A stretch of DNA of 8,997 nt from Betaproteobacteria bacterium UBA6910 (GTDB lineage Bacteria; Pseudomonadota; Gammaproteobacteria; Burkholderiales; UBA6910), in the NCBI GenBank assembly GCA_002451065.1, contig DKBC01000272.1, forward strand, positions 9,955 to 18,951, written 5' to 3'. Position numbers and translations under genes: made by a program. Below, piece after piece: positions 8,680 through 8,997 of the stretch (position 1 is its first letter; each line of letters opens with the position of its first letter). Under the pieces are notes generated by a model. It saw only the letters and a list, made by a program, of their open reading frames with translations, had not been told where the DNA came from and made no database searches.

Positions 8680-8997
8680 CTAGGGAACGAGTACTGCAGC
8701 GCCAGTAATCCGGCCCGAGCGGAGGCGGTCCATGGCTTCGTTGGCCTGATCGAGCTGAAAAGTCTGCACCGTCGTCCGGACCGGAACCCTGGGAGCGAGT
8801 TCCAGAAAGGCCTCGCCATCGGCGCGGGTCAGGTTGGCCACCGAGCGCACGACGCGCTCCCCCCACAGGATCTCGTAGGGAAAGGAGGGGATGTCGCTCA
8901 TGTGAATCCCGGCGCACACCACGCGACCTCCTTTGACCACCGCGCGCAGCGCCGCCGGAATCAACGAACCGACGGGCGCGAAGATGATCGCGGCGTC
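8680..8997 (-). CDS. Zinc-type alcohol dehydrogenase, C-terminal part (enters from right edge)
   Basis: The last 105 residues of a medium-chain dehydrogenase/reductase, ending at TAG 8680-8682; the frame is open to the right edge. The visible part covers the end of the Rossmann domain (DAAIIFAPVGSLIPAALRAVVKGGRVVCAGIHMSDIP), then a PYEILWGERVVRSVANLTRADGEAFLELA stretch and the closing GAAVLVP strand. This pattern is typical of the zinc-binding alcohol dehydrogenase group that oxidises or reduces primary alcohols and aldehydes with NAD(P). The zinc ligands and the Gly-rich nucleotide motif lie outside the window, so cofactor and activity cannot be assessed. It lies upstream of the phasin gene on the same strand, about 190 bp away, and the phasin promoter lies between them, so they are not necessarily co-transcribed. 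Confidence 0.85.
   Translation of the reverse strand, partial: DAAIIFAPVGSLIPAALRAVVKGGRVVCAGIHMSDIPSFPYEILWGERVVRSVANLTRADGEAFLELAPRVPVRTTVQTFQLDQANEAMDRLRSGRITGAAVLVP

Noticed and set aside
8489..8917. N-terminal extension of the phasin to about 325 residues
   Set aside because: The extra residues are read out of frame across the alcohol dehydrogenase end and the phasin promoter; the ATG at 8488 has a good ribosome binding site and matches the phasin start.

Overview
The window comes from a high-GC chromosome whose genes match proteobacterial families. A PHA-granule phasin, a CzcCBA-type tripartite metal exporter and a proteobacterial-style cardiolipin synthase together suggest a PHA-accumulating betaproteobacterium; a gammaproteobacterium is less likely but not excluded. 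No rRNA, tRNA, CRISPR array, insertion sequence or prophage gene was seen.

Layout. (1) At the left edge the N-terminal third of a cardiolipin synthase runs leftward off the window from a GTG at 632. (2) A divergent intergenic region of about 145 bp (633-778) holds a perfect 12-bp inverted repeat (652-663 and 717-728) and a further hairpin-like palindrome (722-747). (3) Rightward from 779 are a short Tat-type exported intradiol-dioxygenase-like protein and, 43 bp later, a five-part stretch ending at 7837: a small His-rich CzcI-like protein, a CzcC-type outer-membrane factor, a CzcB-type adaptor and a CzcA/CusA-type RND pump. The last three are tightly packed (ATGA overlap, then a 12-bp gap) and are surely one transcript. 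(4) A strong GC hairpin with an A-tract on one side and a T-rich stretch on the other (7887-7913) ends transcription from both sides. (5) Leftward from the right side are a phasin gene with a textbook sigma70 promoter and two TGC/GCA-rich elements placed like PhaR operators, and the C-terminal end of a zinc-type alcohol dehydrogenase that enters from beyond the right edge.

How the genes work together. CzcC, CzcB and CzcA homologues form a periplasm-spanning pump that expels metal cations. The His-rich CzcI-like protein and the His-rich segments of the adaptor would bind metal in the periplasm. The ion is not settled: the pump lacks the first Asp of the CzcA DFG-x3-DGA motif and carries an Asp pair as in drug-type RND pumps, and the CusA methionine relay is not conserved at the positions I could align. 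The exported dioxygenase-like protein beside the pump is the least explained gene. Cardiolipin synthase, phasin and alcohol dehydrogenase look like unrelated neighbours.
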